This document shows positions 51,953 to 61,719 of a stretch of DNA of 64,000 nt, in pieces. The first letter of the stretch is position 1. Each line of letters starts with the position of its first letter. Source of the DNA: Pseudomonas migulae (lineage in GTDB: Bacteria; Pseudomonadota; Gammaproteobacteria; Pseudomonadales; Pseudomonadaceae); NCBI RefSeq assembly GCF_024169315.1, contig NZ_JALJWR010000001.1:1757501-1821500 (forward strand), in the 5' to 3' direction. The notes under the pieces were generated by a model. It saw only the letters and a program-made list of their open reading frames with translations, had not been told where the DNA came from and made no database searches. A program made the position numbers and the translations under genes.

Positions 51953-54349
51953 CTAATGCGTGCTAATTCTTTCCTTAGAGTCAGACTCGCGTTTTTCATC
52001 CTTTGCAACTATCTCCGGAGCTACATCGGGTAAGGGCTCCGGCGCGTATTGCAGCGCAATTTGCAGGACCTCGTCAATCCATTTAACCGGTTTAATCTGC
52101 AGATCCTGCTTGATATTGTCCGGAATTTCCTTCAGATCGCGTACGTTCTCTTCAGGAATGATCACAGTCTTGATTCCGCCGCGGTGAGCCGCGAGCAGTT
52201 TTTCTTTCAGACCACCAATCGCCAGTACCTGACCACGCAGGGTGATTTCGCCGGTCATGGCGACATCCGCACGCACCGGGATCCCGGTCAATGCCGATAC
52301 CAGGGCCGTGCACATGCCTACACCGGCGCTAGGACCATCCTTCGGGGTCGCCCCTTCCGGCATGTGGATGTGCGTGTCGCGCTTCTCGTGGAAGTCCAGG
52401 GGGATCCCCAGGCTCTTCGCACGGCTGCGGACCACCGTCAGGGCGGCAGTAATGGATTCGACCATCACGTCACCCAGCGAACCGGTCTTGATCAGCTGGC
52501 CTTTACCCGGCACGACAGCGGCTTCGATCGTCAGCAGTTCGCCGCCGACCTGAGTCCATGCCAGACCGGTCACCTGGCCAATCTGATCCTGCGATTCAGC
52601 CAGGCCGTAGCGGAATTTGCGCACGCCCAGGAAGTGTTCCAGCATGTCGGCAGTGACCTTCACCGAGAAGCGTTTTTCCAGTGCATGCTCTTTGACCGCC
52701 TTGCGGCAAACCTTGGCAATCTGGCGCTCCAGCCCACGTACACCGGCTTCGCGGGTGTAGTAGCGGATGATGTCGCGGATCGCTTCAGCGTCGAATTCCA
52801 GCTCGCCTTTCTTCAAACCGTTGGCCGTGATCTGCTTCGGCGAAAGGTATTTGACGGCGATGTTGATCTTCTCGTCTTCGGTGTAGCCCGGCAGACGAAT
52901 CACTTCCATCCGGTCGAGCAGCGCCGGCGGAATGTTCATGGAGTTCGAGGTGCAGAGGAACATCACATCGGACAGGTCGTAGTCGACTTCCAGATAGTGA
53001 TCGTTGAAGTTGTGGTTCTGCTCCGGATCAAGCACTTCCAGCAACGCCGACGCCGGATCGCCACGCATGTCGCTGCCCATTTTGTCGATTTCATCGAGCA
53101 GGAACAACGGGTTGCGGACGCCCACTTTTGTCATCTTTTGAATCAATCTTCCTGGCATCGAACCGATATAAGTCCGGCGATGACCACGGATTTCCGCTTC
53201 ATCACGCACGCCACCGAGGGCCATGCGTACGAATTTGCGGTTGGTGGCGTGAGCAATCGACTCCGCCAGCGAGGTTTTACCCACACCAGGAGGGCCGACC
53301 AGGCACAACACCGGGCCACGAATCTTCTTCACGCGCTTTTGCACGGCGAGGTATTCGAGGATCCGCTCTTTGACTTCTTCCAGACCGTAGTGGTCCGCGT
53401 CGAGGATGTCTTCTGCACGTGCCAGGTCCAGGCGCACCTTGCTCTGAGCCTTCCACGGCACCTGAACCAGCCAGTCGATGTACGAACGCACCACGGTCGC
53501 TTCCGCGGACATTGGCGACATTTGTTTCAGCTTGTTCAGTTCGCCCTGGGCCTTGGCCAAGGCGTCTTTCGGCAGGCCGGCGGCATCGATACGCTTTTTC
53601 AGCTCTTCGATTTCGTTGTGGCCTTCGTCGCTGTCGCCGAGCTCTTTCTGAATGGCCTTCATCTGCTCATTCAGGTAGTACTCGCGCTGGCTGCGCTCCA
53701 TTTGTTTCTTGACGCGGCCGCGAATGCGTTTTTCGACTTGCAGCAGATCGATCTCGGCATCCAGCAACGCCAGGACGTGCTCGACCCGAGCCGACAAATC
53801 GATGATTTCGAGGATTTCCTGCTTCTGCTCGATCTTCAGGGCCATGTGCGCGGCCATGGTGTCGACCAGGCGGCCTGGCTCGTCGATGCTGTTGAGCGAC
53901 GACAGGACTTCTGCGGGGACTTTCTTGCCCAGCTGCACATACTGTTCGAACTGAGCCAGCAGGCTACGGACAAACACTTCCGACTCGCGCTCAGGCGCGT
54001 CGACTTCGTCGATCAATGAGACTTCGGCACGGCAGTGGCCGTCCACTTCGCTGAAGCGCTCCACGGCGCCGCGCTGCTCACCTTCGACCAGAACCTTGAC
54101 CGTGCCATCCGGCAGCTTGAGCAGTTGAAGAACGGTAGCGATCGTACCTACGCGATAGAGTGCATCTTCACCGGGATCGTCGTCAGCCGGGTTTCTCTGG
54201 GCCAGCAGAAGGATCTGCTTGTCGCCCGTCATCGCAGCCTCGAGGGCTTCGATGGATTTCTCGCGCCCCACGAACAGCGGGATAACCATGTGCGGATAAA
54301 CCACAACATCACGCAATGGCAGGAGAGGCAATTCGATGGTTGTCTTCAT
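51953..54349 (-). CDS. lon: ATP-dependent protease Lon
   Basis: A 798-residue Lon: N-terminal LAN domain (LPLLPLRDVVVYPHMVIPLFVGRE), AAA+ module with Walker A GPPGVGKTS, and protease domain with catalytic Ser674 (KDGPSAG) and Lys717 (GGLKEK). It degrades misfolded and regulatory proteins. ATG 54349 fits the family start (MKTTIELPLLPLRD) with GAGGCG upstream; the open frame runs to 54469. A heat-shock-type promoter lies about 60 bases upstream. Confidence 0.97.
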   Translation of the reverse strand: MKTTIELPLLPLRDVVVYPHMVIPLFVGREKSIEALEAAMTGDKQILLLAQRNPADDDPGEDALYRVGTIATVLQLLKLPDGTVKVLVEGEQRGAVERFSEVDGHCRAEVSLIDEVDAPERESEVFVRSLLAQFEQYVQLGKKVPAEVLSSLNSIDEPGRLVDTMAAHMALKIEQKQEILEIIDLSARVEHVLALLDAEIDLLQVEKRIRGRVKKQMERSQREYYLNEQMKAIQKELGDSDEGHNEIEELKKRIDAAGLPKDALAKAQGELNKLKQMSPMSAEATVVRSYIDWLVQVPWKAQSKVRLDLARAEDILDADHYGLEEVKERILEYLAVQKRVKKIRGPVLCLVGPPGVGKTSLAESIAHATNRKFVRMALGGVRDEAEIRGHRRTYIGSMPGRLIQKMTKVGVRNPLFLLDEIDKMGSDMRGDPASALLEVLDPEQNHNFNDHYLEVDYDLSDVMFLCTSNSMNIPPALLDRMEVIRLPGYTEDEKINIAVKYLSPKQITANGLKKGELEFDAEAIRDIIRYYTREAGVRGLERQIAKVCRKAVKEHALEKRFSVKVTADMLEHFLGVRKFRYGLAESQDQIGQVTGLAWTQVGGELLTIEAAVVPGKGQLIKTGSLGDVMVESITAALTVVRSRAKSLGIPLDFHEKRDTHIHMPEGATPKDGPSAGVGMCTALVSALTGIPVRADVAMTGEITLRGQVLAIGGLKEKLLAAHRGGIKTVIIPEENVRDLKEIPDNIKQDLQIKPVKWIDEVLQIALQYAPEPLPDVAPEIVAKDEKRESDSKERISTH

Positions 54350-54407
54350 GATTTCGCCTCTACGGCGGCCATAAGGCCGTAAACAGATGGAAGTAAGCTT
54401 GAAACCA

Positions 54408-54436
54408 AGATGGGGGCTGCCTTCAAAAAAAACAAG
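54408..54436 (-). promoter_or_regulatory. Sigma-32-type heat-shock promoter of lon
   Basis: On the minus strand CTTGTT (54431-54436) and CCCCATCT (54408-54415) are 15 bases apart. This matches the sigma-32 consensus CTTGAA, 13-15 bases, CCCCATNT. It lies 60 bases upstream of the lon start. Confidence 0.7.
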
Positions 54437-54468
54437 CGCAAAGACAGGGTTAAAACGCGCAAAAAGCA

Positions 54469-54488
54469 AAGGGGCCCGAAGGCCCCTT
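54469..54488 (-). terminator. Terminator of clpX
   Basis: AAGGGGCC and GGCCCCTT form a stem around CGAA; on the minus strand TTTGCTTTTTG follows. It separates clpX from lon. Confidence 0.75.
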
Positions 54489-54510
54489 CTTTATTCCAGC
54501 TGCGTGACGC

Positions 54511-55794
54511 TTAAGCGTCTGGCGCAGCCTTGGCAGCCGGCTCACTGTTTTCGTAGATATACAGTGGCTTGGACTTGCCTTCTATAACGCTTTCATCGAT
54601 CACTACTTTACTCACCTCGGACTGCGAGGGGATTTCATACATAGTGTCGAGCAATACACCTTCGAGAATCGAGCGCAGTCCACGGGCACCGGTCTTGCGT
54701 TCCAGGGCACGTTTGGCGACCGATTTCAGCGCGTCGGCCCGGAATTCCAGGTCTACGCCTTCCATCTCGAACAGCTTGGCATACTGCTTGGTCAGAGCAT
54801 TTTTCGGCTCGGTGAGGATCTGCATCAATGCAGCTTCATCGAGCTCGTCCAGCGTGGCAAGGACCGGCAGACGACCGACGAACTCCGGGATCAGACCGAA
54901 CTTGACCAGATCGTCAGGCTCGACTTCACGCAGGGATTCACCGACTTTCTTGCCTTCTTCCTTGCTGCGCACTTCCGCGCCAAAACCGATGCCGCCCTTG
55001 GTGGAACGGTTCTGAATAACCTTTTCCAGACCCGAGAATGCACCGCCGCAGATGAACAGGATGTTACGGGTGTCGACCTGAAGGAATTCCTGCTGCGGAT
55101 GCTTGCGGCCACCTTGAGGCGGAACGGAAGCGACCGTGCCTTCGATCAACTTGAGCAGGGCCTGCTGCACGCCTTCACCGGAAACGTCCCGGGTGATCGA
55201 CGGGTTGTCAGACTTGCGCGAGATCTTGTCGATTTCATCGATGTAGACAATGCCCATCTGGGCCTTTTCCACGTCGTAATCGCACTTCTGCAACAGCTTC
55301 TGAATGATGTTCTCGACATCTTCACCCACGTAACCCGCCTCGGTGAGGGTGGTTGCGTCGGCGATGGTGAACGGAACGTTCAGCAAGCGAGCCAGTGTTT
55401 CGGCAAGCAGGGTTTTACCCGAGCCTGTCGGGCCGATCAGCAAGATGTTGCTTTTGCCGAGTTCGACGTCGTCATTCTTTTTGTCACGCTGGTTCAGGCG
55501 CTTGTAGTGGTTGTACACCGCTACGGCCAGAACCTTTTTCGCACGCTCCTGACCAATCACGTACTGATCAAGGATGCCGCTGATTTCTTTAGGCGAAGGC
55601 AATTTATGCGCGCTGCTTTCGGCCTGGGCTTCCTGCACCTCCTCTCGGATGATGTCGTTGCACAGGTCGACGCACTCGTCGCAGATAAAGACCGAGGGGC
55701 CGGCAATCAATTTGCGCACTTCATGCTGGCTTTTGCCACAGAAGGAGCAATAGAGCAGCTTGCCGTTGTCCTCGCCGTTGCGGGTGTCAGTCAT
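54511..55794 (-). CDS. clpX: ClpXP protease ATPase subunit ClpX
   Basis: A 427-residue AAA+ unfoldase. The N-terminal zinc-binding domain has YCSFCGKSQ and ICDECVDLC; Walker A is [10 protein letters not shown], Walker [11 protein letters not shown], and the ClpP-docking loop GFGAEV. It feeds substrates to ClpP. ATG 55794 fits the family start ([10 protein letters not shown]); the frame opens to 55827. It follows clpP after about 110 bases. Confidence 0.97.
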   Translation of the reverse strand: MTDTRNGEDNGKLLYCSFCGKSQHEVRKLIAGPSVFICDECVDLCNDIIREEVQEAQAESSAHKLPSPKEISGILDQYVIGQERAKKVLAVAVYNHYKRLNQRDKKNDDVELGKSNILLIGPTGSGKTLLAETLARLLNVPFTIADATTLTEAGYVGEDVENIIQKLLQKCDYDVEKAQMGIVYIDEIDKISRKSDNPSITRDVSGEGVQQALLKLIEGTVASVPPQGGRKHPQQEFLQVDTRNILFICGGAFSGLEKVIQNRSTKGGIGFGAEVRSKEEGKKVGESLREVEPDDLVKFGLIPEFVGRLPVLATLDELDEAALMQILTEPKNALTKQYAKLFEMEGVDLEFRADALKSVAKRALERKTGARGLRSILEGVLLDTMYEIPSQSEVSKVVIDESVIEGKSKPLYIYENSEPAAKAAPDA

Positions 55795-55906
55795 TCGTTC
55801 GATCCAAATCCGATAGGCTTGCAACACAAGATGAAGGCTATTGCGGGCTTTTTCAAGCCCGCTGGTGATCGGACCCGCCGACCCGCCTTATTTCGAGCTG
55901 CTTATT

Positions 55907-56542
55907 TTAAGCGGGGCGCTGGGTGATCACTTCATCGATCAACCCGTACTCACGCGCGGCTTCTGCGCTCATGAAGTTATCGCGATTGGTATCGCGCTCG
56001 ATTTCTTCAAGAGTGCGGCCGCTATGCTTGGCCATCAGCGTGTTGAGACGCTCACGGATGAAGAGGATTTCCTTGGCATGGATTTCGATATCCGACGCCT
56101 GCCCCTGGAAACCGCCCAGTGGCTGGTGAATCATCACGCGCGAGTTCGGCAGGCAGTAACGCTTGCCTTGGGCACCGGCGGTCAGCAGGAATGCACCCAT
56201 GCTGCAGGCCTGACCGATACAGGTGGTCGACACGTTTGGCTTGATGAACTGCATGGTGTCGTAGATCGACATGCCCGCTGTCACCGAACCGCCCGGGGAG
56301 TTGATGTAGAGATGGATGTCCTTGTCCGGGTTTTCCGCTTCAAGGAACAGCAGTTGCGCACAGATCAGGTTGGCCATGTAGTCCTCTACCGGACCAACCA
56401 GAAAGATCACTCGCTCCTTGAGAAGACGCGAATAAATATCGTAGGCGCGCTCGCCACGAGCGGACTGCTCGACAACCATCGGGACCAGGCCGCCTGCGGC
56501 CTGGATATCAGAGTTCTGCTGAATATACGAATTACGGAACAT
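55907..56542 (-). CDS. clpP: ClpXP protease proteolytic subunit ClpP
   Basis: A 211-residue serine protease. Catalytic residues are Ser114 (ACSMGAF), His139 (VMIHQP) and Asp188 (DTNRD), with oxyanion glycines in [11 protein letters not shown] short propeptide precedes the mature part. It forms tetradecamers capped by ClpX. The gene lies between tig and clpX in the usual order. Confidence 0.97.
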   Translation of the reverse strand: MFRNSYIQQNSDIQAAGGLVPMVVEQSARGERAYDIYSRLLKERVIFLVGPVEDYMANLICAQLLFLEAENPDKDIHLYINSPGGSVTAGMSIYDTMQFIKPNVSTTCIGQACSMGAFLLTAGAQGKRYCLPNSRVMIHQPLGGFQGQASDIEIHAKEILFIRERLNTLMAKHSGRTLEEIERDTNRDNFMSAEAAREYGLIDEVITQRPA

Positions 56543-56581
56543 GCTCTGCAGTCACTCCCAAATAGTTATGTCTTGAATACG

Positions 56582-56609
56582 CATAAGCCAGCACGAAGGC
56601 TGGCTTATG
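56582..56609 (-). terminator. Hairpin between tig and clpP
   Basis: An 11-bp stem CATAAGCCAGC/GCTGGCTTATG encloses a six-base loop. No good T-run follows on the minus strand, so it may be an attenuator or RNA-processing site that sets the clpP/tig ratio. Confidence 0.5.
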
Positions 56610-56635
56610 GTGTGTACTTCTTACCGCAGAAACGA

Positions 56636-57946
56636 TCAGTCGGCTTGTGGAGCTTCTACCGGCTTGACTGCTTCTTCGTAAGAGACCGATTTGTCGGTCA
56701 CGCTAGCTTTCTGCAGAACAGTATCCACAACTTGTTCTTCCAGCACAACCGAACGGACTTCGTTCAGTTGCTGGTCGTTCTTGTAGTACCAGGACACAAC
56801 CTGCTCAGGCTCTTGGTAGGCCGAAGCCATTTCCTGAATCATTTCACGAACGCGGGCTTCGTCAGGCTTGAGGTCGAATTGCTTGACCACTTCAGCCACG
56901 ATCAGACCCAGCACAACGCGACGCTTGGCTTGTTCTTCGAACAGCTCGGCCGGCAGTTGGTCAGGCTTGATGTTGCCGCCGAACTGCTGAACAGCCTGCA
57001 CGCGCAGACGGTCAACTTCGTTGGACAGCAGAGCCTTTGGCACTTCGATCGGGTTGGTGGCCAGCAGACCGTCCATTACCTGATTCTTGACCTTGGATTT
57101 GATCGCCTGACGCAGTTCACGCTCCATGTTCTTGCGAACTTCGGCGCGGAAACCTTCCAGACCGGTTTCCTTGATGCCGAATTGAGCGAAGAACTCTTCG
57201 TTCAGCTCTGGCAGTTTCGGCTCGGAAACAGTGTTCACGGTCACGGTGAACTCAGCAGTCTTGCCTGCCAGGTCAAGGTTCTGATAGTCCTCTGGGAAGG
57301 TCAGGTTCAGAACGCGCTCTTCGCCGGCTTTAGCGCCAACCAGGCCGTCTTCGAAACCAGGAATCATGCGGCCGGAACCCAGAACCAGCTGAGTACCTTT
57401 GGCGGAACCGCCAGCGAACACTTCACCGTCGACCTTGCCGACGAAATCGATGTTCAGCTGGTCATCGTTCTGGGCAGCGCGATCGGCCACTTCAAAACGG
57501 GTGTTCTGCTTGCGCAGCACGTCCAGCATTTTGTCCAGGTCAGCGTCAGCCACGTCAGCGCTCAGGCGCTCAACGGTGATGCCTTCGAAACCGGCAACGG
57601 TGAACTCAGGGAACACTTCGAAAATCGCGACGTATTCCAGGTCTTTGCCAGCTTCCAGGGATTTCGGCTCGATCGAAGGAGCGCCAGCCGGGTTCAGCTT
57701 TTGCTCGACTACTGCTTCGTAGAAAGAGGACTGGATAACGTCGCCGACAGCTTCCTGACGCGCATCAGCACCAAAACGGCGCTTGATTTCGCTCATCGGC
57801 ACTTTGCCTGGACGGAAACCAGCGATCTTGGCCTTTTGGGCGGTCTGCTGCAGACGCTTGTTGACCTGAGTCTCGATGCGCTCAGCCGGCACGGTGATGC
57901 TCATGCGGCGCTCAAGAGCAGAAGTATTTTCAACAGAAACTTGCAT
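56636..57946 (-). CDS. tig: Trigger factor
   Basis: A 436-residue ribosome-associated chaperone. The ribosome-binding signature [17 protein letters not shown] lies near residues 44-60, the FKBP-like PPIase domain around 150-245 and the helical arms after that. ATG 57946 fits the family start ([15 protein letters not shown]). It is the first gene of the tig-clpP-clpX-lon run. Confidence 0.97.
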   Translation of the reverse strand: MQVSVENTSALERRMSITVPAERIETQVNKRLQQTAQKAKIAGFRPGKVPMSEIKRRFGADARQEAVGDVIQSSFYEAVVEQKLNPAGAPSIEPKSLEAGKDLEYVAIFEVFPEFTVAGFEGITVERLSADVADADLDKMLDVLRKQNTRFEVADRAAQNDDQLNIDFVGKVDGEVFAGGSAKGTQLVLGSGRMIPGFEDGLVGAKAGEERVLNLTFPEDYQNLDLAGKTAEFTVTVNTVSEPKLPELNEEFFAQFGIKETGLEGFRAEVRKNMERELRQAIKSKVKNQVMDGLLATNPIEVPKALLSNEVDRLRVQAVQQFGGNIKPDQLPAELFEEQAKRRVVLGLIVAEVVKQFDLKPDEARVREMIQEMASAYQEPEQVVSWYYKNDQQLNEVRSVVLEEQVVDTVLQKASVTDKSVSYEEAVKPVEAPQAD

Positions 57947-58310
57947 GGATATTCCTCGTTGCACAGACGTTGGCCGGCCGTTTCCGACCCCAGAATCAAG
58001 GGCATGCATTCTAGTAGGTCAAACTCAAGAAGTCACCCTACTGAAAACGGGTAAAAACGTAGCAGGCAATTTAGAGGGGCGAACGCATGAATGCATCTCG
58101 CCCCAGTGGCAAATACAACCCATCACGCCAAGGCTCTGCGCCAACCCTTCTATATATAGAAGCGGTTGCCGATCATCTCCCTGACAACCAACTTTGCAAG
58201 CAAAGCCGGCGGGCAGCGCAGCATCATCGAGAAACATAAATACGACGAAACGCCCTGCCCCTGCGGCCCGGAACTGCAGCCGCCGATACTCAAACCACTA
58301 AAACAAAAAA
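57947..58310. other. Gap between tig and the tRNA cluster
   Basis: Some 360 bases with no gene seen. It includes the tig promoter region (minus strand). A palindrome CTTCTATATATAGAAG at 58148-58163 is near-perfect but of unknown use. Confidence 0.4.
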
Positions 58311-58336
58311 GGCGCCAGACTGTTAAATCTGGCGCC
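58311..58336 (-). terminator. Terminator of the tRNA operon
   Basis: GGCGCCAGA and TCTGGCGCC form a nine-base stem; on the minus strand six T follow. It ends the Arg-His-Leu-His transcript. A copy of the same hairpin follows the other tRNA-His gene at 58604. Confidence 0.85.
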
Positions 58337-58346
58337 TTTCGGAATA

Positions 58347-58422
58347 TGGGGTGGACGATGGGGATCGAACCCACGACAACGGGAGTCACAATCCCGTGCT
58401 CTACCAACTGAGCTACGCCCAC
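58347..58422 (-). tRNA. tRNA-His (GTG), copy 1
   Basis: The minus strand folds into a full cloverleaf with anticodon GTG in GGGATTGTGACTCCC. CCA is encoded at 58347-58349. The G at 58423 supplies the extra 5' G (G-1) opposite discriminator C, a tRNA-His identity element. Confidence 0.95.
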
Positions 58423-58499
58423 CATATTGCGTAACAAAGAAACCAAAACAACTTCTTTGTCGAGCCCCACCCAGCCAGAGGCTTGAATGACGCTTTATT

Positions 58500-58584
58500 T
58501 GGTGCGGATGAAGAGACTCGAACTCTTACGCCTCGCGGCGCTGGAACCTAAATCCAGTGTGTCTACCAATTCCACCACATCCGC
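58500..58584 (-). tRNA. tRNA-Leu (TAG)
   Basis: A long-variable-arm tRNA on the minus strand. The anticodon loop TTTAGGT within CTGGATTTAGGTTCCAG gives TAG, and CCA is encoded. It lies between the two tRNA-His copies. Confidence 0.95.
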
Positions 58585-58603
58585 GTGTAGCCGTTAAAGC
58601 AAA

Positions 58604-58628
58604 GGCGCCAGACTGTTAATCTGGCGCC
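58604..58628 (-). repeat. Second copy of the tRNA-His 3' hairpin
   Basis: GGCGCCAGA and TCTGGCGCC are repeated after tRNA-His copy 2, as in the hairpin at 58311 but without a strong T-run. With the tRNA it forms a duplicated block of about 110 bases. Confidence 0.75.
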
Positions 58629-58638
58629 TTTCGAAATA

Positions 58639-58714
58639 TGGGGTGGACGATGGGGATCGAACCCACGACAACGGGAGTCACAATCCCGTGCTCTACCAAC
58701 TGAGCTACGCCCAC
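58639..58714 (-). tRNA. tRNA-His (GTG), copy 2
   Basis: This has the same tRNA sequence as copy 1 with encoded CCA and anticodon GTG. The downstream flank is also copied, so the pair arose by tandem duplication around the tRNA-Leu gene. Confidence 0.95.
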
Positions 58715-58746
58715 CATATCGCGCTACTTGTGCCAAAGCTGCCTAA

Positions 58747-58823
58747 TGGCGCACCCGGCAGGACTCGAACCTGCGACCATCCGCTTAGAAGGCGGATGCT
58801 CTATCCAGCTGAGCTACGGGCGC
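58747..58823 (-). tRNA. tRNA-Arg (TCT)
   Basis: A full cloverleaf on the minus strand with anticodon loop CTTCTAA (TCT), acceptor GCGCCCG/CGGGTGC, discriminator G and encoded CCA. It is the first gene of the tRNA operon. Confidence 0.95.
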
Positions 58824-58938
58824 CTTATTAATCTGTACCCTTGAAGGACTACAAACTAAATGCTTTTCAGCTTTGCGGAACCGTAATTCCACTCAGCCTT
58901 CTTAACCAGTGCTAGGCTGTGCCCGACAAGTGCGACGA

Positions 58939-58967
58939 ATAGTATAGAGCGCCCCGGGGGGCGTCAA
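58939..58967 (-). promoter_or_regulatory. Sigma-70 promoter of the tRNA operon
   Basis: On the minus strand TTGACG, 17 bases, then TACTAT are followed by a GC-rich discriminator (TCGTCGC). GC-rich discriminators are typical of stringently controlled stable-RNA promoters. It lies about 115 bases before tRNA-Arg. Confidence 0.8.
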
Positions 58968-59098
58968 ATCCTTTTTATAAAAAATTCATTTAATTAAAGG
59001 GGTTAGGGGAATTTGCAGACCAAGCGCCTTTGCCCTCACCTCATGACATGCGAGAATGCGTTCTCTTTTTTTCCCCTCTCGATGGTTAATCACGCGCA

Positions 59099-59953
59099 AT
59101 GACTGCACAACTAATCGACGGCAAATCGATCGCCGCCAGCCTGCGCCAGCAGATCGCCAAACGCGTCACCGAGCGTCGCCAGCAAGGCCTGCGCACACCC
59201 GGTCTCGCGGTGATCCTGGTCGGCAGCGATCCTGCCTCTCAGGTTTATGTCTCGCACAAGCGTAAAGACTGTGAAGAGGTCGGCTTCATTTCCCAAGCCT
59301 ACGACCTGCCTTCCGAAACCACCCAGGAAGCGCTGACCGATCTGATCGATCGCCTGAACGACGACCCGGCAATCGACGGCGTTCTGCTTCAGCTGCCTTT
59401 ACCTGAACACCTGGATGCTTCCAGCTTGCTGGAACGCATCCGTCCGGACAAAGACGTCGACGGTTTCCATCCTTATAACGTCGGCCGCCTCGCCCAGCGT
59501 ATTCCGCTGCTGCGCCCGTGCACCCCAAAAGGGATCATGACGCTGCTGGAAAGCACCGGCGCCGATCTTTACGGGATGGACGCTGTGGTTGTCGGCGCGT
59601 CCAACATTGTTGGCCGTCCGATGGCGATGGAATTGCTGCTGGCCGGTTGCACCGTGACCGTCGCCCACCGTTTCACCAAGGATCTGGCAGGCCATGTCGG
59701 TCGCGCCGACCTGGTGGTGGTCGCCGCCGGCAAGCCGGGCCTGGTCAAGGGTGAGTGGATCAAGGAAGGCGCCATCGTGATCGACGTCGGTATCAACCGT
59801 CAGGAAGACGGCAAACTGGTCGGCGACGTCATCTACGAAACCGCCCTGCCCCGCGCTGGCTGGATCACGCCGGTACCAGGTGGCGTGGGCCCGATGACCC
59901 GCGCCTGCCTGCTGGAAAACACGCTGTACGCGGCGGAAACACTGCACAGCTGA
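59099..59953 (+). CDS. folD: Bifunctional methylenetetrahydrofolate dehydrogenase/cyclohydrolase FolD
   Basis: A 284-residue protein. It has the substrate region [15 protein letters not shown] with the catalytic lysine, the [12 protein letters not shown] signature, the NADP-binding [18 protein letters not shown] motif and the C-terminal [19 protein letters not shown] signature. It interconverts methylene-, methenyl- and formyl-tetrahydrofolate. Its position next to the tRNA cluster is conserved in pseudomonads. Confidence 0.97.
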   Translation: MTAQLIDGKSIAASLRQQIAKRVTERRQQGLRTPGLAVILVGSDPASQVYVSHKRKDCEEVGFISQAYDLPSETTQEALTDLIDRLNDDPAIDGVLLQLPLPEHLDASSLLERIRPDKDVDGFHPYNVGRLAQRIPLLRPCTPKGIMTLLESTGADLYGMDAVVVGASNIVGRPMAMELLLAGCTVTVAHRFTKDLAGHVGRADLVVVAAGKPGLVKGEWIKEGAIVIDVGINRQEDGKLVGDVIYETALPRAGWITPVPGGVGPMTRACLLENTLYAAETLHS

Positions 59954-59983
59954 GTTCACGCTGGAGCATCGGCGACGAACAAA

Positions 59984-60012
59984 AGAACCCCGCCAATGGC
60001 GGGGTTCTTTTT
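59984..60012. terminator. Terminator of folD
   Basis: AGAACCCCGCC and GGCGGGGTTCT form an 11-bp stem with loop AAT, followed by five T on the plus strand. Confidence 0.9.
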
Positions 60013-60192
60013 GCCCGGAGAATTAACGCTACCACTCGCCGGAAACCTGCTGTTTTGTAGGGGTTTTCGAGGACTTTCACCTGTTGATTGAACAACCATC
60101 GACAGTTCTTCAGCCATACTCCTAAAATGCGTCGGTTTTCAAGAAACAGCCCGTTACAAAACGGCAAATCCACACCTTATGAGTCTGCCAGC

Positions 60193-61131
60193 GTGAAAAT
60201 CCGTCTTTCCATCCTGAGCCTATTTTTTGCATTTACAGGGACGTTCATCACGCCAACGGTCAATGCCGCCGATACCACCGCGGCACCTCGAGACACGAAA
60301 CAACTCAAGCTGGCTTCCGGCAGCTCTTTGCTGCTGGATATGCAGACCAATAAAGTCATCTATGCCAGCAACCCTGATGTGGTTGTCCCTATCGCTTCCG
60401 TCAGCAAATTGATGACCGGTCTTGTCGTGGTCGAAGCCAGGCAGAATATGGACGAGTACATCAATATCAACATCAGCGACACGCCAGAAATGAAAGGCGT
60501 GTTTTCCCGGGTGAAACTCAAAAGCGAATTGCCTCGCAGGGAAATGCTGCTGATCGCCCTGATGTCCTCGGAAAACCGTGCGGCCGCGAGCCTGGCCCAC
60601 CACTATCCGGGCGGCTATGTCGCATTCATTGCCGCGATGAACGCCAAGGCCAAAGCGTTGGGCATGACCAGCACCCACTTCGTCGAACCGACCGGCCTCT
60701 CCCCTCGCAACGTCTCTACCGCCCGCGACCTGAGCAAATTGCTGATCGCCGCGCACAAGTACCCGATCTTGACCGAGCTGAGCACCACCAAGGAAAAAAC
60801 CGTCTCGTTCCGCAAGCCCAACTACAGCCTGGGTTTCCGCAACACTGACCATTTGGTCGGCAAGCCTAACTGGGACATCAAGCTGACGAAAACCGGCTTC
60901 ACCAACGAGGCCGGCCATTGTCTGGTGCTGGTGACCAGCATGGGCAATCGACAGGTGGCGCTGGTGATTCTCGACGCCTTCGGCAAATACACGCACTTCG
61001 CTGATGCCAGTCGCATTCGCAACTGGGTCGAGACCGGCAAGGGCGCCGACGTTCCGTCCGTTGCCCTGCAATACAAATCGGATAAAAACCTCAAGCACCG
61101 TCAAAGCGGTGTGGTTGAAGCCTCGAAGTAA
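60193..61131 (+). CDS. pbpG: D-alanyl-D-alanine endopeptidase PbpG (PBP7)
   Basis: A 312-residue periplasmic low-molecular-mass penicillin-binding protein. It has a signal peptide (1-25, ending VNAAD), SxxK at Ser69-Lys72 (SVSK), SEN in MSSENRAAA and the KTG box in [11 protein letters not shown]. It cleaves peptide cross-links in peptidoglycan. GTG 60193 is chosen because it opens the typical signal peptide [12 protein letters not shown]; in-frame ATGs at 60088 and 60127 would add an unlikely hydrophilic leader. Confidence 0.9.
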   Translation: MKIRLSILSLFFAFTGTFITPTVNAADTTAAPRDTKQLKLASGSSLLLDMQTNKVIYASNPDVVVPIASVSKLMTGLVVVEARQNMDEYININISDTPEMKGVFSRVKLKSELPRREMLLIALMSSENRAAASLAHHYPGGYVAFIAAMNAKAKALGMTSTHFVEPTGLSPRNVSTARDLSKLLIAAHKYPILTELSTTKEKTVSFRKPNYSLGFRNTDHLVGKPNWDIKLTKTGFTNEAGHCLVLVTSMGNRQVALVILDAFGKYTHFADASRIRNWVETGKGADVPSVALQYKSDKNLKHRQSGVVEASK

Positions 61132-61145
61132 GGATGCAGACAGCA

Positions 61146-61172
61146 AAAGCCCCGATCAGTCGGGGCTTTTTT
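61146..61172 (+). terminator. Terminator of pbpG
   Basis: AAAGCCCCGA and TCGGGGCTTT pair around a four-base loop with a further T-run. Confidence 0.88.
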
Positions 61173-61182
61173 TCGTCCGGTA

Positions 61183-61398
61183 TCAATCATTCGGCAGCGG
61201 CATCTGGTCGTCATCTGGAATGCCATCGCCGGCACTCGGATCCCGCTTGCCCAGCGGATGTTCGGTCGGCACCACCACAGGCCTGGCCAAAGGGTCGCGC
61301 ATCGGGCTGTCCGGATCCATCACCGGATCAATGTCGTCTTCGGGAGTAGTGGGAACACTGTCCGGACGTTTGTCGTTGAAACTCGAATCGGTAGACAT
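61183..61398 (-). CDS. Hypothetical disordered acidic protein
   Basis: A 71-residue frame rich in Asp, Pro and Ser (MSTDSSFNDKRPDSV, PEDDIDPVMDPDSP). GAGG lies nine bases upstream of ATG 61398. No family recognised. With the next gene it forms a pair of small Asp/Pro-rich proteins in the same direction, separated by about 20 bases. Confidence 0.6.
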   Translation of the reverse strand: MSTDSSFNDKRPDSVPTTPEDDIDPVMDPDSPMRDPLARPVVVPTEHPLGKRDPSAGDGIPDDDQMPLPND

Positions 61399-61417
61399 AC
61401 ACACCTCGCACTGAACG

Positions 61418-61624
61418 TCAGGGTTTCAGGTTTGCCAGCGGGTCGTAAGGTTTCGCGGGGGCCTTGGTATTCTCGCCAGGCTTTACATCCTTGGGCGCCT
61501 TGGCAGGTCCGATGGGGTCGACCTGCGGATCGGCGAGGTCCGGCGAATCGGGGTCAAAACCCAACTCGTCGCCCGATGAATGCTCAGACGAGTGCGGGCC
61601 GGTGGGTGCTGTGGGATTGGTCAT
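61418..61624 (-). CDS. Hypothetical disordered Pro/Asp-rich protein
   Basis: A 68-residue protein (MTNPTAPTGPHSSEHSS, LGFDPDSPDLADPQVDPIGP, AKPYDPLANLKP). GGAGG lies seven to ten bases before the ATG on the minus strand. It has no membrane segment or known domain. Composition resembles the preceding gene. Similar short proteins seem widespread in pseudomonads, but I cannot check. Confidence 0.65.
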   Translation of the reverse strand: MTNPTAPTGPHSSEHSSGDELGFDPDSPDLADPQVDPIGPAKAPKDVKPGENTKAPAKPYDPLANLKP

Positions 61625-61719
61625 GAATGCCTCCTTGGAACTGACCCGGAAAAAATCCGGGCCCTTATTCCTCAGAGGCTGATCGCGCGCGGCAGTGCGA
61701 TACAGATGACGAACGGAAA

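Noticed and set aside
52049..54019. 656-codon plus-strand frame opposite lon
   Set aside because: Antisense shadow of lon, rich in Arg, His and Gln without any family motif.
55841..58054. 737-codon plus-strand frame across clpP and tig
   Set aside because: It spans two well-supported genes on the other strand plus their gap; no ribosome-binding sequence or domain.
58148..58163. Palindrome CTTCTATATATAGAAG as an operator or att site
   Set aside because: No gene start is near enough and there is no second copy or integrase.
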